NCBI GenBank assembly: GCA_017471285.1
Contig: JAFUUZ010000054.1
Span: 94,975 to 158,974, forward strand
Direction: 5' to 3'
From: Paludibacteraceae bacterium
GTDB taxonomy: Bacteria; Bacteroidota; Bacteroidia; Bacteroidales; Paludibacteraceae
DNA length: 64,000 nt
Position numbers and translations under genes: made by a program. Shown here one piece after another: positions 18,737 through 29,444 of this stretch. Positions within the stretch are counted from its first letter, which is position 1; each line of letters starts with the position of its first letter. The notes under the pieces were generated by a model. That model saw nothing but the letters and a program-made list of their open reading frames with translations. It was not told the DNA's origin and made no database searches.

Positions 18737-19278
18737 TGAAACAAGTAATAGATAGTCCTTTTAGCGAGGGGAAAGCGCACCTGCAACGTCAGATGAAAAC
18801 CATGGAGTATCGCGGTGAAATGTACACCTATGAGCATGTCAATTATCGATGTGATGAAACAGGGTTGGAATTCACCACCGACGATATGGATTTTGATAAC
18901 CTTGAGCGGGTTTATGTGCAGTATCGCGCGAAATATAATATCCCTTCACCTGCAGAGTTGACGCAAATGCGAGAGCGATATGGGTTGTCGGCAATTAAGA
19001 TGGCGCAGATTCTTGGATTGGGAGTGAATCAGTATTCCAAGTATGAGCAAGGTGAGATGCCGAGTGAGTCTATTGGTAAGATGCTACGTTCTATCCAGAC
19101 ACCGGCAGTGTTTATGGAGTATATTGGGGATGCCAAGAACCAATTCAGTGAAGAGGAATACAAAAAGATATGTGCGAAAGTGCAGAAGTCGTTCTTGAAG
19201 ATTATCAAGTCGAAGCCTGACTTGTCCTGGTACTGGGAATTGTTTTCTCCGCGTGCATTAGGTCGCGTAGCTTTGTAG
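18733..19278 (+). CDS. MqsA-like antitoxin with Xre-type HTH
   Basis: 181 residues. AGGAGG (18721-18726) precedes the ATG by 6 nt, one of the few strong Shine-Dalgarno sites here, and the ATG overlaps the toxin stop. The N-terminal part (about 1-65) has one clear Cys (YRCDETGLEF), so the classic four-Cys zinc site of MqsA is not complete. The HTH lies at about 73-125: LTQMRERYGLSAIKMAQILGL then YSKYEQGEMPS and IGKMLRSIQTP, the MqsA/YgiT pattern. The tail (about 130-181) is unassigned. It should neutralise the upstream toxin and repress their shared promoter. A related alternative is a general Xre-family antitoxin. Confidence 0.68.
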   Translation: MMKQVIDSPFSEGKAHLQRQMKTMEYRGEMYTYEHVNYRCDETGLEFTTDDMDFDNLERVYVQYRAKYNIPSPAELTQMRERYGLSAIKMAQILGLGVNQYSKYEQGEMPSESIGKMLRSIQTPAVFMEYIGDAKNQFSEEEYKKICAKVQKSFLKIIKSKPDLSWYWELFSPRALGRVAL

Positions 19279-19304
19279 CACTTGCATGACATCATTTTCT
19301 CAGT

Positions 19305-19330
19305 AGGAGCAACGGTTTTCCGTCGCTCCT
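19305..19330 (+). terminator. Hairpin after the toxin-antitoxin pair
   Basis: An 11-bp stem with one mismatch (AGGAGCAACGG / CCGTCGCTCCT) and a TTTT loop, 27 nt after the antitoxin stop. The T tail is weak (ATTTGTG). Confidence 0.55.
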
Positions 19331-19411
19331 ATTTGTGTATGGAGGTACATGATTGTCAATACTTTTTGTTAATACCCAAATAAGACTTTTGTAAGGGTTT
19401 AGTAACATTAC

Positions 19412-19471
19412 CGTCGGATCCCATCCGACACCCAAAAAACATCGTCCATTACGTCGGATCCCATCCGACAC
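19412..19471. repeat. Two copies of a perfect palindrome spaced 40 bp
   Basis: GTCGGAT-CCC-ATCCGAC occurs at 19413-19429 and 19453-19469, each followed by ACACC and preceded by TTAC(C). Both are 3-nt-loop mini-hairpins. They end 34 bp before the start of the giant surface protein, so they could also be operators. Confidence 0.85.
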
Positions 19472-19504
19472 CAACAATAGAATAACATAAAAACACAAAA
19501 TATC

Positions 19505-22500
19505 ATGACACACTTTAACTTAAATCGAATGCTGCAGGGATGCAGCGCGTTTATCCAAACGATGGCCGGCAATCGAGCGGCACGGAACGATGCAAAAAGG
19601 GTCAATAACCACGTATTGCCCCTTACTTGCCTCTTACTTGCCTCCTCGTTGCGCCTTACTTGCCCCTTACAACTCCGTCGCATTGCGCTTATCTTGTGCG
19701 TTTTAGTGCTGAGTGTTGGACAGATATGGGCGGTAGATCCTCCTGCTGCGAATTTTACAGTTACTCCAACATTGGTGTCTGGCGCAACATATGAAGCTAC
19801 AGGACTGTCTATTGCTGGATCCGATAAAGGATTATGGGTTGAGGTACCATCTGCCTCTGCAGAAGGATTCATAAGCATTTATGGTGATAATAATGCGGAT
19901 AGGTACTATTACATATATGGCTCTAATGGAACGGTAAAGGATACAGGACGAGGGATAAAAATGGTTAAAACTGTATATGCGCCGCCTGTATATTTTTCTC
20001 CGAGCGATATCTATACTACTGGCGGCAAATATTATCTTGTTTTTTATACTACAAATGACTTCAAAGCAAGCAAAGTGCAGTATACCCTTTGTTCTAAGAC
20101 GAAAGTTACAACATCCAGTTTCTATCCTTTGTACGCAAACACAAGTAAGACAGCTGCTCAGTTAAAATCGGCAGCTGGATTTCCTGCGAATATAGTATTG
20201 AATATTGATGCCGTTGGAAATTCAAATTCTCATTCTAGTACGGTAGAGACTCCTCATGATTTCAAATCTAATATTAGTACAGCAACCACCTACTATTACA
20301 TAACTCCTAATGCCGTTACTCAAAATATATTCCTTGGTATGTTAGCGAATGTTAAATCTATTCGTTTGTACGGAGACGGAAAAGGGGGAGGTAGAACTTT
20401 TTATATCACAGTAACTAAAGTGTCTGGGGATGGTTCTCCAATGACAGTCTCCAATATCACGACAACGAATACAGCAACTATTAAAGAATGGTCAACAGGA
20501 GACTTAACTGCTTTGACGGGATATGACGCAGATACTTATTACACATATACTATTACTTATGGAGGTAATGATGCGCGTCTTTGGGGAATATATGTAGAAG
20601 CAGGTGCAGCTTCCGGCTGTTCGTCATATTCTTTCCATTATGGCAATGATGGAGCACCGGCGGCAGAGTGGACAACGGAGTGCTTCGTTGCGAAAGGTGA
20701 TGATCATGAGATGCAGATAGAGGATTTTACGATACCTTCAAAGACTCATTTCTATGTAGGCAAGAACGGCTCATTTAGTGGCACGTCCGGCAATGCATCT
20801 GATGCCAACTCTGTAACATCACTCTGGTCTGCTATGTATTTCGCTACATCAATCGGTGATGGAACAGGTACTCGTCCTATGGTAGGTCAAGCAACAGGTG
20901 CTACCGGAACAATTCGTATTTACGATAACTCTACGTGGAATAACAAACAGGCCGCATTCATTCCTGATGGGTACAAACTGAAAGTAGGCAGTACGGAATA
21001 TGCAATGGCAGTTCATGGTGGCAACGAGTACCGTTCGGATATTGTGGAGATGAGTAGTTCTAATGCCCGTGACCTTGTTAGTGTTGGTATAACGAATAAT
21101 TCTGGTAATTATGTAGGTACGGCTAACTCGGAGGGAATGCAGCATATCTTCTTAAATACAGGCGGTACGACCTATTGGAGCAAAGACGGCGTAAATAATT
21201 TCGGATTGTATGATATAACTAATAGTCGTTTTGCTTGCCTGATGACCAAAGTTCCGGGAGAGGACTATTTGTATGAAGGATGGGTGCCGGAAAATTGCAC
21301 AAAGGTAATCTTTGTGCGCTTAAAGAGCTCTACACTTGCTTGGGGAGATGGTAATAGTAATGTACATAATAAAACAGGGGATTTAAGTTTACTTGCCGAT
21401 AACAACTTGTTTACTATCAGTAGTTGGTCCGATGGTTCTTGGTCTGCATACGAGAAGAAAGGTAAGTTCCGCATGAATGCAGACTGGACGGACAAGAACT
21501 GGTACGTACGTTTCTATCCGTACCACGTTCTTCATTATGATGCCAACGGTGGCACTGGAGAACCGGCAGATCAATCGGTTGCTGCAGATGCAAGTCCTTG
21601 TCAATTGACCGTTTCTTCGACAGAGCCGACAAGAACGGATTATGTTTTCCAAGGATGGAATCCGACGAAAGCGACAGCAGATGCAGGTACCATAGATGGT
21701 GCTTGGGATCCGGGCGATACACATACTATGACCGGCGATGTGACGCTCTATGCTGTATGGGAGGCATGTAGCGGACCAACAATCAGCGCTAATGATCGAA
21801 CCGGCATTGTAGATGGAGCGCATGAGGTAGGAGATGAATTGGGAACAGCTTCTGTAACAGCTACCGCTGGAAACGGAGGGACATTGAGTTATAAATGGTA
21901 TTATTATGATGATAGCCCCGGCAAGCCGGTAGATCCCAATGATTATACTGCTGCGCCTGGGACAAATAATCAGGCGACATACCAGATTCCAAGTAGCTCA
22001 ACATGTACCGCTCGTCACTATTTCTGCGTAGTTAGCGAAGAAGGATGCTCAACAACAGTGGAGGGTATACCAACCGGTGCTTTGACATTGACGGAGCCGG
22101 TTGACCCATGTTCCGAGCCGGCGGAAGTGACAAACGAGATTGCACGTTTCTTCGTACCGTGCGGATTGAGTAATGCAACAAGTGGAGATCCATCTGCGTG
22201 GGAAGTAACTCAAGATGCTTCAACCGAAGACAATACATTTACTACAAACGACTTCGGTGGAAGCGGTACTAATTGGTATAGAAATGAGACATCTGGACTT
22301 ATTTATGGAAAACTGACTGGTAATAGCGGTTATATACAACTGAAGCTTAAGTCCGGTAGTTTCCAGGCTGGTGATGTGGTAACTGCATATTTCAATGCGA
22401 ATAATGGTACCAAAACAGGATTAAAATTGAAATCAACAGAAGGAAATGGAAATGAACCTTCTGCAACAGCGAAAGAAGTAGAAACAAGTAGTACTTATAC

Positions 22501-25500
22501 ACTTGTTGCTGCTGATATTGAAACAGATGGTTCGATAAAACTCTTCCGTGCAGGGTCAGCAACATATGTCAACCGTATTATCGTGACACGTGCGCCGGTT
22601 GCAGCAAGTGTCACAGCGACATTGTTGACACCGGCATACATGCCGACAGGAGCATCGGGTGTGCAGATTGGCGTAGAGATAACAGGCGCCAGCACGGGGT
22701 GGAAATATAGAGTAAAGAATGGCTCCGATGGTTATGAGGGTCCGGATAACACGGCCTATACCACAACCACCTGGACGATGACTTCCACTATAGGTGCGGG
22801 TGCAAATACTTATGTAGTGGAGTTGTACGACGGAACAGGTACAAAACAAGCGACCTCCAATACAATCACAGTGACCGGCGAGACAACGTATCCTGTGACT
22901 ATTACAGCCGGAGCAAACGGAACGGTTAGTCCCAGTGGAGTCGTTCAAGCCAACGGAAGCCATATCAAGCCGGAAATAACTGCAACGCCGAATACCGGTT
23001 ATCGCTTCGTTAACTGGACATTAAGTAACAGCAACGCAACGCTGGCAGACGCATCCTCTGCAACAACTACGATTACCAATGCTATAGGTGCTTGTGAGAT
23101 TACTGCTAATTTCGCAGCGGCAACTCTGACAGCTATCGAAGCGAATACGCTGTATCAAGCCCAAGACATGGCGAATGTAACATTTACCACAAATACTTGG
23201 TTCGCAGGGCTTTCAACCAATAACAAGTTCAAGACATACGGAGATGGCACCTCAACTTCTGCGAAAGGAACGAGCATCAGTTCGACCAGTATTTCTGACG
23301 ATATAGGTTCAGAAAGCTTTACTTCTAAACTCTATATAATGGAGGCTGACAATACGTCAAGCAGTTCTGACCCGACGAAGGGTGCGATAGAGTTTATTAC
23401 TCCTTCCACGGCAGGTACATTGTATATATATCTTGAACAAAATGATAGCAAATTGTCGATCAAGAAAAAAGGAGCAAGTTCATCTACCTCTCTCTCCGGG
23501 GGCAACTACAAGAAAATAAATGTAGAAGCAAATACACACTACTTCATCAATGGTAGTGACACCAAACGTGGCTTATATGGTATCAAGTTTATTCCTGCCG
23601 CTACCTACACCGTGACATATAATGGTAGTAGTGCAGGTGGTGGTACTGTGCCGGTAGATGCAAGCAGTCCTTACACCAGCGGTTCGACGGTAACTGTATT
23701 GGGCAATACAGGTTCGTTGACTCGCACTATATCCGATGATGCAGCAACTTTCTACGGATGGAACACGAACAGCAATATGTATGGAGGTACGCATTATAAT
23801 GCCGGAGAGACATTCACTATGCCGTCCAGCGATGTTACTCTGTATGCCGTTTGGGGATATACCATAACATGGAATCTAAATGATGGCGATTGGGTGGACT
23901 ACACCGCACCGACGTATTATATTTACGGTCAGGGATTGACTTTACCTACAGAAGCCAAGATTAGCAAATCCGGTTATACCTTTGATCATTGGGAACTGGC
24001 TTATAACAACTCTACCATTACTGCCATCGCAGACGATGCAACCGGCAACGTTACCCTGAATGCTATATGGACGGCGGCTGCTTCTTCGTACAGCGTGACG
24101 TATAATGGTAACGACAATACAGGCGGTTCTGTTCCGACGGATGCTACTTCGTACAGTGCCGGTGATATTGTTACCGTGAAGGGCAATACCGGCAGTCTTG
24201 TTAAGACCGGTCAGACTTTCCTCGGCTGGAGCACAAGCGCAACAGCCAGCAGCGGTACGTTCTACCCCGCAGGGTACAAGTTCGAAATGCCCGCAAGCAA
24301 CGTAACGCTCTATGCCGTTTGGGGAAGTGCAGCGGAGGAAAAGTACTATTATGGTAGTATATCAATTACTGCAAGTGCGCTTACTCCCGGATCTACAGGA
24401 GGACATAAAGGGTTCTTTACAAGTAATAGTGGTGTAATAGCCTCAAGTAATGCCATCTCATTGAGTAATACACCCTCTGAAACAAAGTACTATTACGAGT
24501 CCAGCACTTTAACTCACACAGAGTTGAATAAATCCTCTAATTGGAATGCCTCATCTACGGCGAAGAGAACAATACGTGCTTTTAAGTTTGCGAGTGGAAC
24601 TACATACACTTTAGCGTTAGGATCGAAAGTCGCCACATCCATCATGTTTTATGGTAAGTGTGGAAGCAAAAGTAAAACCATGACAGTAGGAGACCAAGAG
24701 TATGAATCGCCTTCTACAAAAGAAACGTTCTTCTCTCATGAATTCACAAAATCCGGAAACTTTACCGGCAATGTAGCCATTACACAAAATGGCGATTTCT
24801 ATGGCATATTGGTAATAACCATTTCTACCGGTGCTGCATCTAATTTCACCGTTTCCTTCAATATGAACGGTCACGGCAGTGCGATAGATGCCATTGCCAA
24901 TGTGCCGTCCGGCAGCATGATAGGCGAGCCTATCCCAGATCCTACGGCAGTAGATTGGGAATTTGGCGGATGGCATAACGAAGCAGGATGCACCAGCGCC
25001 TTTGATTTCGCTAACACCACTATTACTGCTGATAAGACCCTCTATGCCAAGTGGACGAATTGTGCTCCGACGGTAACGACTCAGCCTGTAGCGGCATCAT
25101 ATGCCCAGAACGCTACTGCCACTGCTTTAACTGTAGCAGCGAACGACAACGGCGGCGGTGAGTTGCATTATCAATGGTGGGTGAAAGAGAACGATTTGGA
25201 CGAAGAGACCGGTTCGGCTATTCCGGGCGAGACCGGCACAAGCTTCACGCCGAGCACGGAGCTTTTAGGAACGAGTTATTACTACTGTGTAGTTTCCAAT
25301 GACTGCGGTAATGTGTTCTCCAACACCGCGGGAATCACCATCACGGATGCTCGTCCGAATCCGAAAGCTGTGTGGGATGTAGCTGTGCCGACCCATGGAG
25401 GTAAGGGCTTCTCGTTCTCCGTAGAGGTGAATAAGAACGACGACTCTAACTGGGATGGAACGCTGACCGCAGACATGCTGAGCGTTTCCAGCGAGGCGGT

Positions 25501-28500
25501 ATTAGGCACCGTGACGGTTGATAATACGACCAAGACCATCAGAGGTACTTACGGCGTGAAAGGTTCGGCTACCAGCCCGGTGACCTTCTATCTGCTGCTG
25601 CCCGCCACGGCTTCGCAAGCCGCCGCTCGTCTGGATCATGACCAATCGTTCACTGAGTGCGTAGGCGGAAGCGGCGATTCATATGACATCCGTGTACGGA
25701 AGACAACAACCAAAGACGGTAATTATTACCATTGGGCAAATACGGATGGTTGGATATCACAGAAAATAGCCAGTTCTTTCAGTAGTGAGAAAGCTTCCAC
25801 CAAGATGGGCGAATCAGAACAGTTCGATTCCATCTATAACACTAACGCACAATACGTATGGGTGCGCACGTACCATGCGAACATAAATAAGGTACGTATA
25901 TATGCGGATTTCCGTGCCAACGACATGACGGTCAGCAACGTATATAAACATACCGACTATTTCTCCGAGGCAAGCAAATATATCGTTGGTTACACGGCGG
26001 TTTATAACGATGATTCAGATGCTGCTAATCTCGGCGATGCAGCGCAAGGATATGTAGATATTACGTTAGAAGAACCGATGAATGCCAACGATATAGTGCT
26101 TGTGAAGTTTAATGACGCGAAGGTTCGTACATTAGGTGCCGTATTGACAGAGGGTCGTTCGGGCGGTTCGTTGGAGACCTCTCTGGTATGGAGCAATAGC
26201 CAGGATAATGGTGCGACTCTGGAGAAACGTGAGGATGCTGTGGACTTTACGATCACTGCCAACCGCGGCGGAACATATTCGGACAACGCGAACGCCTCTC
26301 TGGGTACTATCAGTTACAGCAGTAGCAATACCTCGGTAGCTACCGTCAATGCGGCTACAGGACAAGTGACGATAGCTGATAACATCGATTTCGGCAGTAC
26401 GGATTACAAGACGACGACCATCACCGCCACGCTGGCTGCCAGCGGATGCTACAAGCGGTGCGTCCTGACGTATGTGCTGCAAGTCAACAAGTACGTATGT
26501 ACGGAAGCCGTAGGTACGGTTAGTATCCAGACCGACAACGGTTGTTCCGGAAAGGTATTGGCGGTTAGCGGCTACGAAGCGGGTGCTGCGATACAGTGGT
26601 ACAAAGACGGTGAGGTGATACCGAGCGCAACAAACGCGACCACCTACAATGCCACCGAAGGCGGTACATACTACGTAGTAACGCATGGAGAATGCGATGC
26701 CGTATCCAACGAGATCAAAATCTCCTTCGGTACCGCTACGGCAACGAAGATAGTCGATGAGTGGTACGTGAAGAACGGTCGCCGTACGCCGGATATAGCG
26801 CTGGTACAAACGGAGAATGCTACATCGTTTACCGTCACCAGCGGAGGTTCGCCTATAGACAATATCGGTGGGTGTAAGTTCTATCTCGGTACGGACGGTA
26901 TCATCTACCTGAAGGGTCAGCAAGATGACGGCACCGAGCCTAGCGGTCTGACGGCAGGAGAAGAGACAATCACAATCACCGCTTCGGCATGTGAGGCTGC
27001 TTCTGGGTTGGATATAGTCATTCATAAACAAGAACAACGCGGAGATGGAAAGCCGGAGATAGCCTTCGTGGTAGATGGTACGTTGCGCAAGGATGGCGGT
27101 ACAGCCACATCCGTTCTTGCCTCCAAGACAAGTGAAAGACCTATATGGACGTTCCTGAGCACATACTATTCATTGACCGGCTGTAATGCTTATTGGTCTG
27201 TCAATAGCAAGGAGTTGCGGCAGTACTACTCGCAGTTCGATGCTATCCTTATCACGGACGACCCGAATACCTCTACTGAAGGAACAGGCGGTGTGTCGTA
27301 TGTTAAAGCATTCGGTACGATGGTGGATGTGCGTCCTGTGCTGACCATGGAGGCATACGTAGGTAAATTCAAAGACGGCGGATGGCATGTCTATAATGCT
27401 ACGCCGAGTTCGCCGAACCCACGCCAAGTGGAGATGAAACTGGAGTGCAAGAACCATGATATCTTCGTCGGTCTGAATCCTTCCACGATGGATAATGTCC
27501 GTACGGAGACCATCAATGGCGATGAATATTGGTTCGTAACGATGGTGGATACAACCCAGTCTCCATACCATAACACCAAAGATGACTACGAGGCGCTGCC
27601 GGCTCTGCAAGGTTTCGACAAGACCAAGTTCAGCAACATGCTCGGAGTAGGTACTATCAAGAATGATGAGTTGCAGGCAGGCGTGGAACGCCAGGAAGAA
27701 CCGGCGGCACGTATGATGATTCTCGGTATTCAGAATAACGCTATGGCGGCTCTGACCACTGAAGGCAAGATGGTAGTGAAGAACGCGCTCGATTATCTGT
27801 TGAAGACGGATATGGAGGACGTGAACGACTGCGCAAACTACTTCCTCGGTACTACCAATAACCAATGGAACGTAGCCTCTAACTGGTCTCGTAACGAGGT
27901 GCCTGATTTTGAGACGCGCGCACGCATACTGCGTCCGGTAGTAGTGCCGAATGACTATTCCGCCCGCGTAGCCCGCGTGGATATTGCATCCGATGGACCG
28001 AGTAAGAAACTGAGCGGCGCAGAATGTACAGGATCGCTGACGATCTCTCAACTGGGTGCACTGGTTGTAAGCGGTAAAGTAAGCCGCGTACACGCACCTT
28101 ACTACGGCGTCAACGACCTGATGCCGACCGAGGTAAGTGATGTGGCTATCCTCTCCGGTACCGGCGGTAACGGTACGCTGATCATGGATGATGCTTCCGG
28201 CGAGAACAAAGCTTACGTCCAGATGTACAGCAAGGCGGTGAAAGGTAGCCCGACGACATGGCAGTACATCGGTATCCCGCATAGCGATGTGGGTAATGCG
28301 ATGGATAATTATTACGACAGCTGGCTATACAGTTGGAATCCATCTAATGGATGGGAAGTAGTGCTGCGTGGTGCTGCCGTAACGCCTTGGACAGGCTATT
28401 GCATCACCTATCCGACATTCGGACATAAATATGAGATGACAGGTACACTGGTGGCTACGGCTGATGTAGATATAGACGTACCGGCTAACTCTTACCAGAT

Positions 28501-29398
28501 TATCGGTAACAGTTGGGTAGCGCCGATCCAGATTGCTAACTTTGAAGACGAAGACTTCGGTGATATACCTAAGACGGTGTACTTCTTCAACACCGGTAGC
28601 GATACTGGCGGTAGCGGAGCGGTCTCCGGGAACGCCACCGGTGAAACGCGCTGGGCTGCAGGCACCTATGTGGCTGTACCTATTCACATGGCGGAATATA
28701 CCGGCGAGGATAAGATCATACCTTCTATGCAAGGATTCTATGTAGCCAACACCGGTTCTGCCGGGACGCTCCATCTGGATTACGATAAACTGGTTCGTCA
28801 GCACGGCGTATCCAATTATATCCAAGGTCAGATGCACGCTCCGAGAAGAATAGCCAAAGGATCCAATGATCCGGTTATGCTGAAGATGATCGTCCGCGGC
28901 AGCCGTTACGACGACAGGCTGATTGTGGCGGAGCGCGAGGACTTCACGAAGGGTCATGACGACGGATGGGACGGTGCAAAATGGGATGGTAGTACCATCT
29001 CCCCGACGATCTGGAGCCAGAACGACGAAGGCGGTGTGGAGTCCGTAACGGCTACACCGGATATGGAAGGTACGATCATCGGATTCCGGGCCGGTGAGGA
29101 CAACGAATATACATTCCATTTCGAGTACGACGATATGGCTGAGCCGCTGTTCTTGCTGGATATGGACGAACGGATGTATGTACGTATTCTGAACGATGTT
29201 ACTTATACCTTCACCTGCGCAGACAAGGGCGAACATAACCGCTTCCTGCTCACGCGCAAGGCTCCGGGAATACCTACCGGATGTGAACCGATAGACGGCG
29301 GAGGAGGACCGAAGGCAATGAAGTTCATCAAGGATAACAAACTGTATATCCTGCTCAACGGCGTATTGTATGACGCAACAGGCAAGGTGGTTGAATAA
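19505..29398 (+). CDS. Giant secreted InlB-repeat surface protein (3297 aa)
   Basis: Single open frame from ATG 19505. The first about 40 residues are unusual and partly encoded by CTTACTTGCC repeats; the real signal peptide appears to be about residues 58-78 (RRIALILCVLVLSVGQIWA), so initiation may occur later. Parts: carbohydrate-binding-like module (about 545-650, FLNTGGTTYWSK, WGDGNSNVHNKTG, resembling starch-binding CBMs), InlB/Flg_new repeats (about 675-745, 1367-1450, 1452-1525, 1529-1608, 1780-1850; words YDANGG, GYTFDHWE, VTLYAVW), a divergent InlB repeat (about 1128-1210), Ig-like domains (about 755-855, 1853-1945, 2332-2405), a Rossmann-like stretch (about 2515-2700) and a WNVASNWS module (about 2779-2880). 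It ends KFIKDNKLYILLNG...ATGKVVE, the shared C-terminal tag. Its first half is more AT-rich than the second. Likely adhesin or glycan-binding scaffold. Confidence 0.85.
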   Translation: MTHFNLNRMLQGCSAFIQTMAGNRAARNDAKRVNNHVLPLTCLLLASSLRLTCPLQLRRIALILCVLVLSVGQIWAVDPPAANFTVTPTLVSGATYEATGLSIAGSDKGLWVEVPSASAEGFISIYGDNNADRYYYIYGSNGTVKDTGRGIKMVKTVYAPPVYFSPSDIYTTGGKYYLVFYTTNDFKASKVQYTLCSKTKVTTSSFYPLYANTSKTAAQLKSAAGFPANIVLNIDAVGNSNSHSSTVETPHDFKSNISTATTYYYITPNAVTQNIFLGMLANVKSIRLYGDGKGGGRTFYITVTKVSGDGSPMTVSNITTTNTATIKEWSTGDLTALTGYDADTYYTYTITYGGNDARLWGIYVEAGAASGCSSYSFHYGNDGAPAAEWTTECFVAKGDDHEMQIEDFTIPSKTHFYVGKNGSFSGTSGNASDANSVTSLWSAMYFATSIGDGTGTRPMVGQATGATGTIRIYDNSTWNNKQAAFIPDGYKLKVGSTEYAMAVHGGNEYRSDIVEMSSSNARDLVSVGITNNSGNYVGTANSEGMQHIFLNTGGTTYWSKDGVNNFGLYDITNSRFACLMTKVPGEDYLYEGWVPENCTKVIFVRLKSSTLAWGDGNSNVHNKTGDLSLLADNNLFTISSWSDGSWSAYEKKGKFRMNADWTDKNWYVRFYPYHVLHYDANGGTGEPADQSVAADASPCQLTVSSTEPTRTDYVFQGWNPTKATADAGTIDGAWDPGDTHTMTGDVTLYAVWEACSGPTISANDRTGIVDGAHEVGDELGTASVTATAGNGGTLSYKWYYYDDSPGKPVDPNDYTAAPGTNNQATYQIPSSSTCTARHYFCVVSEEGCSTTVEGIPTGALTLTEPVDPCSEPAEVTNEIARFFVPCGLSNATSGDPSAWEVTQDASTEDNTFTTNDFGGSGTNWYRNETSGLIYGKLTGNSGYIQLKLKSGSFQAGDVVTAYFNANNGTKTGLKLKSTEGNGNEPSATAKEVETSSTYTLVAADIETDGSIKLFRAGSATYVNRIIVTRAPVAASVTATLLTPAYMPTGASGVQIGVEITGASTGWKYRVKNGSDGYEGPDNTAYTTTTWTMTSTIGAGANTYVVELYDGTGTKQATSNTITVTGETTYPVTITAGANGTVSPSGVVQANGSHIKPEITATPNTGYRFVNWTLSNSNATLADASSATTTITNAIGACEITANFAAATLTAIEANTLYQAQDMANVTFTTNTWFAGLSTNNKFKTYGDGTSTSAKGTSISSTSISDDIGSESFTSKLYIMEADNTSSSSDPTKGAIEFITPSTAGTLYIYLEQNDSKLSIKKKGASSSTSLSGGNYKKINVEANTHYFINGSDTKRGLYGIKFIPAATYTVTYNGSSAGGGTVPVDASSPYTSGSTVTVLGNTGSLTRTISDDAATFYGWNTNSNMYGGTHYNAGETFTMPSSDVTLYAVWGYTITWNLNDGDWVDYTAPTYYIYGQGLTLPTEAKISKSGYTFDHWELAYNNSTITAIADDATGNVTLNAIWTAAASSYSVTYNGNDNTGGSVPTDATSYSAGDIVTVKGNTGSLVKTGQTFLGWSTSATASSGTFYPAGYKFEMPASNVTLYAVWGSAAEEKYYYGSISITASALTPGSTGGHKGFFTSNSGVIASSNAISLSNTPSETKYYYESSTLTHTELNKSSNWNASSTAKRTIRAFKFASGTTYTLALGSKVATSIMFYGKCGSKSKTMTVGDQEYESPSTKETFFSHEFTKSGNFTGNVAITQNGDFYGILVITISTGAASNFTVSFNMNGHGSAIDAIANVPSGSMIGEPIPDPTAVDWEFGGWHNEAGCTSAFDFANTTITADKTLYAKWTNCAPTVTTQPVAASYAQNATATALTVAANDNGGGELHYQWWVKENDLDEETGSAIPGETGTSFTPSTELLGTSYYYCVVSNDCGNVFSNTAGITITDARPNPKAVWDVAVPTHGGKGFSFSVEVNKNDDSNWDGTLTADMLSVSSEAVLGTVTVDNTTKTIRGTYGVKGSATSPVTFYLLLPATASQAAARLDHDQSFTECVGGSGDSYDIRVRKTTTKDGNYYHWANTDGWISQKIASSFSSEKASTKMGESEQFDSIYNTNAQYVWVRTYHANINKVRIYADFRANDMTVSNVYKHTDYFSEASKYIVGYTAVYNDDSDAANLGDAAQGYVDITLEEPMNANDIVLVKFNDAKVRTLGAVLTEGRSGGSLETSLVWSNSQDNGATLEKREDAVDFTITANRGGTYSDNANASLGTISYSSSNTSVATVNAATGQVTIADNIDFGSTDYKTTTITATLAASGCYKRCVLTYVLQVNKYVCTEAVGTVSIQTDNGCSGKVLAVSGYEAGAAIQWYKDGEVIPSATNATTYNATEGGTYYVVTHGECDAVSNEIKISFGTATATKIVDEWYVKNGRRTPDIALVQTENATSFTVTSGGSPIDNIGGCKFYLGTDGIIYLKGQQDDGTEPSGLTAGEETITITASACEAASGLDIVIHKQEQRGDGKPEIAFVVDGTLRKDGGTATSVLASKTSERPIWTFLSTYYSLTGCNAYWSVNSKELRQYYSQFDAILITDDPNTSTEGTGGVSYVKAFGTMVDVRPVLTMEAYVGKFKDGGWHVYNATPSSPNPRQVEMKLECKNHDIFVGLNPSTMDNVRTETINGDEYWFVTMVDTTQSPYHNTKDDYEALPALQGFDKTKFSNMLGVGTIKNDELQAGVERQEEPAARMMILGIQNNAMAALTTEGKMVVKNALDYLLKTDMEDVNDCANYFLGTTNNQWNVASNWSRNEVPDFETRARILRPVVVPNDYSARVARVDIASDGPSKKLSGAECTGSLTISQLGALVVSGKVSRVHAPYYGVNDLMPTEVSDVAILSGTGGNGTLIMDDASGENKAYVQMYSKAVKGSPTTWQYIGIPHSDVGNAMDNYYDSWLYSWNPSNGWEVVLRGAAVTPWTGYCITYPTFGHKYEMTGTLVATADVDIDVPANSYQIIGNSWVAPIQIANFEDEDFGDIPKTVYFFNTGSDTGGSGAVSGNATGETRWAAGTYVAVPIHMAEYTGEDKIIPSMQGFYVANTGSAGTLHLDYDKLVRQHGVSNYIQGQMHAPRRIAKGSNDPVMLKMIVRGSRYDDRLIVAEREDFTKGHDDGWDGAKWDGSTISPTIWSQNDEGGVESVTATPDMEGTIIGFRAGEDNEYTFHFEYDDMAEPLFLLDMDERMYVRILNDVTYTFTCADKGEHNRFLLTRKAPGIPTGCEPIDGGGGPKAMKFIKDNKLYILLNGVLYDATGKVVE
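19618..19680. repeat. Short tandem repeat, CTTACTTGCC type, in the N-terminal codons
   Basis: Copies of CTTACTTGCC, interspersed with CTCGTTGCG, encode LPLTCLLLASSLRLTCPL ahead of the signal peptide of the giant protein. Confidence 0.75.
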
Positions 29399-29432
29399 TA
29401 GTTTAGAGTTGAATGTTTAGAGTTTAGAGAAA
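29399..29432. repeat. Short tandem repeat, GTTTAGAGT type
   Basis: GTTTAGAGT appears three times with a GAAT interruption, between the giant gene and the next start. Confidence 0.75.
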
Positions 29433-29444
29433 GGAGAAACTATT

